DNA from: Companilactobacillus sp.
Lineage (GTDB): Bacteria > Bacillota > Bacilli > Lactobacillales > Lactobacillaceae
Length of the DNA: 64,000 nt
Assembly (NCBI RefSeq): GCF_022484265.1
Contig: NZ_JAKVLR010000001.1
Coordinates: 806,001 to 870,000, forward strand
Direction of reading: 5' to 3'
Shown: positions 59,735 through 64,000 of the stretch, in pieces
Position numbering within the stretch: the first letter of the stretch is position 1
Layout: every line of letters begins with the position of its first letter
The notes under the pieces: model-generated
Seen by the model: only the letters and a program-made list of their open reading frames with translations
The model's database searches: none
What the model was told of the DNA's origin: nothing
Program-made: the position numbers and the translations under genes

Positions 59735-61349
59735 ATTCTTTTTCCATATTAATTGTGGCGTTTAATTCTTTGGCACTTTCGAAGTAGTTTGAACGATACG
59801 AAACCTTGACTGCCCAATAGTAGACAAATGTCGAAACTACTAAGATCACAACAAAATCAACTGGATAACGAATCAATCCTAAGCCACCGAAATCAGTTCC
59901 ACCGATCCAGGAGATACAAGATAGGAAGATCAATTGAAAAATCATCCATAATGAAGCATTGAATTTTTGTTTCATATTCTTAAATCCTCGACGACGTTCA
60001 AAGATCACATAAACTGGCAATCCTAAGATAACGATTGCGATAACTTCGATTGTCGTTGGAAACATCGTCCAATAAATTGCTAGACTGATCAAATCAAAGG
60101 CCAACGGCGCAAAGATTTTCATCCCTTTGATCTTAGTTGGACGTTTAAAGTCAGGTGCAATTTTACGAAGACTTCCGGCAACCACTGGACCAGTCAACAA
60201 CGAAATCAACATCGTGGCAGAAACCACTCGAGATAACATTGTCCAATTTTTAAATAATAGAATCATAATAAAACTGACAACGAAGTTTAAGATCAAGGCC
60301 ATTCGAGGAGAATCATATTTGTTGTCCGTTTTACCCAAAATTTTAGGCATGTGATGATTTTTAGGCATCGAAGCTAATGATTTACCCGCAGAAGCGGAAA
60401 AGGCCATACCACTACCAAATGGCGAAATAAACGCAGTAAAGTAAATCAAAGTCGATAGCCAGTAAATATTCAGCAAAATAGCTAAGTCTGAATATGGCGA
60501 ATTAAAATCAAGCGAACCCCATCCCTTTGAAACAATCGAACTTGGCAATGAGCCAATGAAGACAAATTGCAAAGAAATGTAAATAATTGCACTGATCAAT
60601 AGTGAAATAACGATTCCCCGACGAATATTGACTGCTGGCTTTTTAATATCATTACCAAGGTTGATAACAGTCTGAAAGGCAACGTAACTGAAGATAATAC
60701 CAGCACTACTAATAGCTAAGAACACTGAAGATGTCCCATTAGGCATAAATTCGTGAAAATTTGAGCCTAAGTTGCTAACGCTAAAGTGAGCACTGATCAA
60801 GGCAATCATCGTCACGATCGGCACAAATATTTTAAAAATCGAAATAGCATTATTAAACTTAGCCATCAAACTAACTGACCAATAATTGATTAGCATGAAG
60901 ATAACTAACATAATCGTTGCAGCAACCAAACCTTTCAAAGAAAGCTGATCGCCACGCATTAAAGCCCCAGTCCATTTAGCCCAAGACCAAGGCCAAGAAC
61001 TCATATACTGAACCGATGCGACCGCTTCAATCGGCATAATCGCCAAAAGCGACAACCAGTTAGCCCACGAAGCAATATGCCCCAGAAGCGACCCATGAGT
61101 ATACATAGAAAATCGACTCATCGCCCCGTCTTCAGGAAACATCGTTCCAATTTCAACATAAACAATCGCAATAATAAAAACAAGAATAGCACCAATGATC
61201 CAAGCCAAAATAGCAGCGGGACCAGCAATCTTGGCAGCTTGACTAGAGCCAAACATCCACCCAGACCCAATAATGGCACTAAGCCCAAACATAACAGTAG
61301 AAAATAAACTTAACTTCTTCTTTTTTTCAGATTCCAATTCTTCACTCAT
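59727..61349 (-). CDS. APC family amino acid permease
   Basis: 540 residues, about 12-14 transmembrane helices. N-terminal TM1 motif FSTVMFGLSAIIGSGWMFGSS is typical of APC transporters, with FEFGTMFPEDGAMSRF-like GTMFPEDG after TM2. Longer than usual (540 against about 470) because of extra C-terminal helices. The substrate is not inferable; the pattern resembles the aspartate:proton/YkbA-like group. SD is weak. It is coupled to the VanZ gene downstream. Confidence 0.87.
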   Translation of the reverse strand: MSEELESEKKKKLSLFSTVMFGLSAIIGSGWMFGSSQAAKIAGPAAILAWIIGAILVFIIAIVYVEIGTMFPEDGAMSRFSMYTHGSLLGHIASWANWLSLLAIMPIEAVASVQYMSSWPWSWAKWTGALMRGDQLSLKGLVAATIMLVIFMLINYWSVSLMAKFNNAISIFKIFVPIVTMIALISAHFSVSNLGSNFHEFMPNGTSSVFLAISSAGIIFSYVAFQTVINLGNDIKKPAVNIRRGIVISLLISAIIYISLQFVFIGSLPSSIVSKGWGSLDFNSPYSDLAILLNIYWLSTLIYFTAFISPFGSGMAFSASAGKSLASMPKNHHMPKILGKTDNKYDSPRMALILNFVVSFIMILLFKNWTMLSRVVSATMLISLLTGPVVAGSLRKIAPDFKRPTKIKGMKIFAPLAFDLISLAIYWTMFPTTIEVIAIVILGLPVYVIFERRRGFKNMKQKFNASLWMIFQLIFLSCISWIGGTDFGGLGLIRYPVDFVVILVVSTFVYYWAVKVSYRSNYFESAKELNATINMEKEYE

Positions 61350-61428
61350 CTCTGATTCTTTAAATAATCCGATTTAAATTAACGCACATTGATAATTATA
61401 ATTTAATGTGAAAAAAATAGCTAATTAA

Positions 61429-61690
61429 TTCAGAGAGCGAAGGCCAATTGGGAACTTCCGAGCATTGCCTAGGATAAGGCTTATTGCGATTTTGGCAATC
61501 AGTCTTATCCGTAGCAAGCGGAAGAAGTTATTGGCCACAGCTCATTTCAATTCAGAGAGTGCAAAGTGCCGTTTAGACTTCGAGCATTGCTCAGGATGAG
61601 ACAGATTGCGATTTTGGCAATCAGTTCAATCCGTGGCAAGCGGAAAAGTCTGGCACAAGGATAATTCGGAACTTCCGAGCATTGAAGCAA
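61429..61690. repeat. Tandem long hairpin element (two copies, 122-bp period, plus a partial third)
   Basis: TTCAGAGAG starts copies at 61429 and 61551. Each copy folds through stems like GGCCAAT/ATTGGCC, AACTTCCG/CGGAAG..GTT, GGATAAG/CTTATCC, and the fully conserved core ATTGC-GATTTTG-GCAAT. Copy 2 has compensating changes in its outer stems (AGTGCC/GGCAC; AGACTT/AAGTCT). GGAACTTCCGAGCATTG recurs a third time at 61668. No coding frame and no gene for 750 bp. Confidence 0.8.
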
Positions 61691-61754
61691 ATCGTTTATT
61701 TCACTTCATCATATTGAGAAGCGATGTTGGCAAAGCCAACGAACGAAAAAGAAG

Positions 61755-61786
61755 AAGTCTCTAGAAACTGTATTTTTAGAGACTTT
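61755..61786 (-). terminator. Hairpin, possible minus-strand terminator
   Basis: AAGTCTCTA-N13-TAGAGACTT, followed on the minus strand by CTTCTTTTTCG. A smaller GTTGGC..GCCAAC hairpin lies just before it at about 61726. Confidence 0.5.
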
Positions 61787-61870
61787 GAACTACTAGACCC
61801 AGAGTTCTTGCCAGCAAAGCCCGCATACCCTATTTCAACAAACACAGAGATTTTGACGTAAACAAGACCA

Positions 61871-62033
61871 GGTGGAGGGCGTAAATCGTGTGGAGCCAAG
61901 TACTGAAATTGTGCTTAGCAATTTATTGCTTAGCACAAGCCCAAGCTTGAAGACAAGCCGTCACGCAGTGACACTTGGCTCCAAGTTGTGGCCAGTACGT
62001 CACGGACTCCAAAAGCGATTTACGCCCTCCACC
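61871..62033. repeat. 163-bp hairpin element with 18-bp perfect arms (element D)
   Basis: GGTGGAGGGCGTAAATCG (61871-61888) is exactly complementary to 62016-62033. Inside lie GTGGAGCCAAGT..ACTTGGCTCCA-like pairing, TTGTGCTTAGCAA..TTGCTTAGCACAA and GTCACGCAGTGAC. The layout resembles element A at 38.5 kb (GCGTAAA at the arm). It sits just downstream of the glmS terminator, between glmS and the permease region. Confidence 0.75.
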
Positions 62034-62047
62034 GGCAGTGAACCACG

Positions 62048-62082
62048 AAAAAAAGCATCAAGGCACAAGCCCTGACGCTTTA
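62048..62082 (-). terminator. Terminator of glmS
   Basis: AAAGCGTCAGGGC-TTGT-GCCTTGATGCTT followed by TTTTTTC on the minus strand. Confidence 0.88.
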
Positions 62083-62104
62083 AACAAAATTTGAATTTTA
62101 AAAC

Positions 62105-63916
62105 CTATTCAACTGTAACACTCTTAGCCAAGTTACGAGGCTTGTCAACATCGTTACCACGTTCAAGAGCAGCATAATAAGCAATCAATTGAGCAGGAAC
62201 AACACTAACAATAGGTGAGATCATTTCGTCGATTGAAGGAAGAACCACTTGGTCACCTTCTTGAGCGTACTTCTTACTTGAGATAACAAGTACATGGCCA
62301 CCACGAGCTTCAACTTCTTGGATATTTCCACGAGTATGAGCAGCACCAATACCATCATTTACATAAGCGAACACTGGAACGCCTTTTTCAATAAGTGAGA
62401 TAGTACCATGCTTCAATTCACCAGCAGCGAATCCTTCAGCATGAATGTATGAAATTTCTTTCAATTTCAATGATGCTTCAAGTGAGAGTGCATAATCGAT
62501 ACCACGACCGATGTAGAATGCATCCTTCTTGCCAGCTAAGTAGTCATGAGCAATTTTTTCAAATCTATCTTTTTCATCAACGATAGTTTGAATAGCATTG
62601 GCTGCTAATGAAAGTTGACCTTGGAGATCAAAGTCCTTAGCTAATTGAACACCCTTATATTCACCCATTGCTTTAGCAAGCACAGCTTCCACGGCAATGT
62701 TAGCTGTGTATGCTTTTGTTGAAGCAACAGCAATTTCAGGTCCGGCTAATAATTCCATAGTGTATGTAGCTTCACGTGAAAGTGTTGAGTTAGGTACGTT
62801 TGTCATTGTCAAACTGTGATAGCCTAATTCGTTAACACGAACTAATACTTGTCTACTATCGGCTGTTTCACCTGATTGTGATAGGAAGATAAAGAATGGT
62901 TTTTGAGAAAGTTTTGGCATATGGTAACCAAATTCACTAGCCAATTCAACGTCGACTGGAACATCTGCCAAGTTTTCAAAAATATCCTTACCAACTAAGG
63001 CTGCATTGTAACTAGTACCAGCAGCAACGATGTATAGACGGTCAGCTTCAGAAACATCTTTCAACATCTTTTGGTCAACCTTAATGTCTTTTCCATCGAA
63101 GTAATGTGATGAGATCTTTCTCATTGTAGCTGGTTGTTCATCAATTTCCTTGAGCATGTAGTTTGCGTATGTTCCTTTAGAAATATCTGAGGCATCCAAG
63201 TTAACTGTGTATGGATCTCTTTGAACGGCTTTACCATCAAGTGTTGTGATGCTTACGTTGTCTTTCTTCAAGATAACAACTTCGCCATCATGAATTTCAA
63301 CAAATTTGTGTGTGCTCTCAAGCATAGCCATAGCATCAGAACAAATTACGTTAAATCCATCGCCTAAACCAATTAGCAAAGGACTCTTATTCTTAGCAAC
63401 AAAGATACGATCTGGTTGTTCTCTATCAACCATAGCAAATGCGTATGAGCCTTCAAGAAGTGACAATGCCTTTCTGAAAGCTGATTCAGCATCCATGTTT
63501 TCTTTAGTTGCAAAGTAATCAACTAATTGAACAGCAACTTCAGTATCTGTTTGACTGACAAACTTGAAATCGCTGAGATATTTCTCTTTAAGTTCAGCAT
63601 AGTTTGTCAAAACACCGTTGTGTACTAAATAGAAACGGTTGTCTTGTGAATAATGTGGGTGAGCATTTTCAACAGTTGGTTGACCATGAGTTGCCCAACG
63701 TGTATGTCCAATTCCCATTTCACCTTGTACTTCTGGTCCAACTTCTTTTTCAAGTTGACTGATCTTTCCAACTTCTTTTACAAGGAAGTCCTTACCTTTT
63801 TCATTATTTACATAAATCCCGGCTGAATCATAGCCACGATATTCCAATTTTTCTAGTCCATTTAATAAAATTTTAGTTGTATTATCGTTACCAACTACTC
63901 CAACAATTCCGCACAT
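62105..63916 (-). CDS. glmS: Glutamine-fructose-6-phosphate aminotransferase (isomerising)
   Basis: 603 residues, first enzyme of UDP-GlcNAc and peptidoglycan synthesis: fructose-6-phosphate plus glutamine to glucosamine-6-phosphate. N-terminal class II glutaminase with Cys2 nucleophile (MCGIVG) and GHTRWATHG, then two SIS isomerase domains (VAAGTSYNAA, FLSQSGETADSRQ) and the C-terminal LAKSVTVE tail. RBS TAGGAG. The first 84 upstream bases contain repeated TGGTATAG boxes instead of a glmS ribozyme core, so a repressor probably sets its level. Confidence 0.98.
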   Translation of the reverse strand: MCGIVGVVGNDNTTKILLNGLEKLEYRGYDSAGIYVNNEKGKDFLVKEVGKISQLEKEVGPEVQGEMGIGHTRWATHGQPTVENAHPHYSQDNRFYLVHNGVLTNYAELKEKYLSDFKFVSQTDTEVAVQLVDYFATKENMDAESAFRKALSLLEGSYAFAMVDREQPDRIFVAKNKSPLLIGLGDGFNVICSDAMAMLESTHKFVEIHDGEVVILKKDNVSITTLDGKAVQRDPYTVNLDASDISKGTYANYMLKEIDEQPATMRKISSHYFDGKDIKVDQKMLKDVSEADRLYIVAAGTSYNAALVGKDIFENLADVPVDVELASEFGYHMPKLSQKPFFIFLSQSGETADSRQVLVRVNELGYHSLTMTNVPNSTLSREATYTMELLAGPEIAVASTKAYTANIAVEAVLAKAMGEYKGVQLAKDFDLQGQLSLAANAIQTIVDEKDRFEKIAHDYLAGKKDAFYIGRGIDYALSLEASLKLKEISYIHAEGFAAGELKHGTISLIEKGVPVFAYVNDGIGAAHTRGNIQEVEARGGHVLVISSKKYAQEGDQVVLPSIDEMISPIVSVVPAQLIAYYAALERGNDVDKPRNLAKSVTVE

Positions 63917-63933
63917 AGTAAATCTCCTAAAAG

Positions 63934-63982
63934 TGGTATAGTTTATTCATATGTATTGGTATAGTTCATTTTTGGTTACCAA
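63934..63982 (-). promoter_or_regulatory. Repeated operator half-sites upstream of glmS
   Basis: TGGTATAG at 63934-63941 and 63957-63964 (23 bp apart), plus palindrome TTGGTTACCAA at 63972-63982. The half-site equals the one in the nagB operator (CTATACCA). Consistent with a GntR-family NagR-like regulator. Confidence 0.62.
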
Positions 63983-64000
63983 TATTTGATTTGAACAACT

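Noticed and set aside
63917..64000. glmS ribozyme
   Set aside because: The 84 bases available show no ribozyme core and are occupied by repeated TGGTATAG boxes; sequence beyond the window could not be examined.

Overview
The window is chromosomal DNA from a low-GC Gram-positive lactic acid bacterium of the family Lactobacillaceae, most likely close to Companilactobacillus (genus inferred from overall gene content, not proven). The evidence is AT-rich DNA with strong GGAGG-type ribosome binding sites, a tmRNA whose tag reads AKNNNSYALAA, T-box control of methionine uptake, catabolite cre sites, a WxL-type surface protein, AdhE, oleate hydratase, a mannitol PTS operon and a comG operon. No rRNA, tRNA, CRISPR array, insertion sequence or prophage was seen.

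Layout. 1-7.3 kb (minus strand): a methionine-uptake locus with four MetQ lipoproteins, MetN, MetI and an M20 peptidase, led by two Met-type T-boxes and a third, shrunken T-box-like leader. 7.4-13.3 kb: a 44-residue small ORF, an acetoin reductase-like SDR, a LysM/3D wall protein, a YitT protein, a TetR/epimerase pair, tmRNA followed by a holin-like small-toxin locus, and an IscA-like protein. 13.4-21 kb: secreted and surface proteins (a frameshifted LamG/cohesin/dockerin/phosphatase gene and a 795-residue lectin/WxL protein), VanZ, a structured ncRNA candidate, a 40-residue peptide gene and a GNAT gene. 21-30.8 kb: PLP enzymes with ornithine decarboxylase and a divergent permease, a phosphoesterase, an MFS pump behind a terminator hairpin, a guanidinium exporter behind a riboswitch-like leader, and GdhA. 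30.9-38.5 kb: heme-efflux operon hrtRBA with its palindromic operator, MarR/GNAT, AhpC, a short UvrA-like protein and a secreted GDPD. 38.9-48.3 kb: AdhE, mannitol operon mtlA-R-F-D and nagB. 48.4-54.7 kb: HxlR/nitroreductase/SDR, oleate hydratase with a 35-residue membrane peptide, AckA and a YtxK-like methyltransferase. 54.7-59.1 kb: comGA-GG and YebC. 59.2-64 kb: VanZ, an APC permease, a 750-bp intergenic region of nested hairpins, and glmS.

How it fits together: mannitol and amino-sugar use (mtl, nagB, glmS), mixed-acid/ethanol fermentation (adhE, ackA, acetoin reductase) and methionine scavenging are the metabolic core. nagB and glmS carry similar TGGTATAG/CTATACCA boxes and probably share a repressor. 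Stress and toxin handling is provided by hrtRBA, Gdx, the MFS pump, AhpC, nitroreductase and oleate hydratase.

The least explained material is non-coding or very short: long nested hairpin elements at 38.5, 61.4 and 61.9 kb, hairpin repeats at 6.8 and 28.9 kb, two orphan peptide genes with their own terminators, an unassigned ncRNA at 17.5 kb and the truncated T-box-like leader at 0.5 kb.
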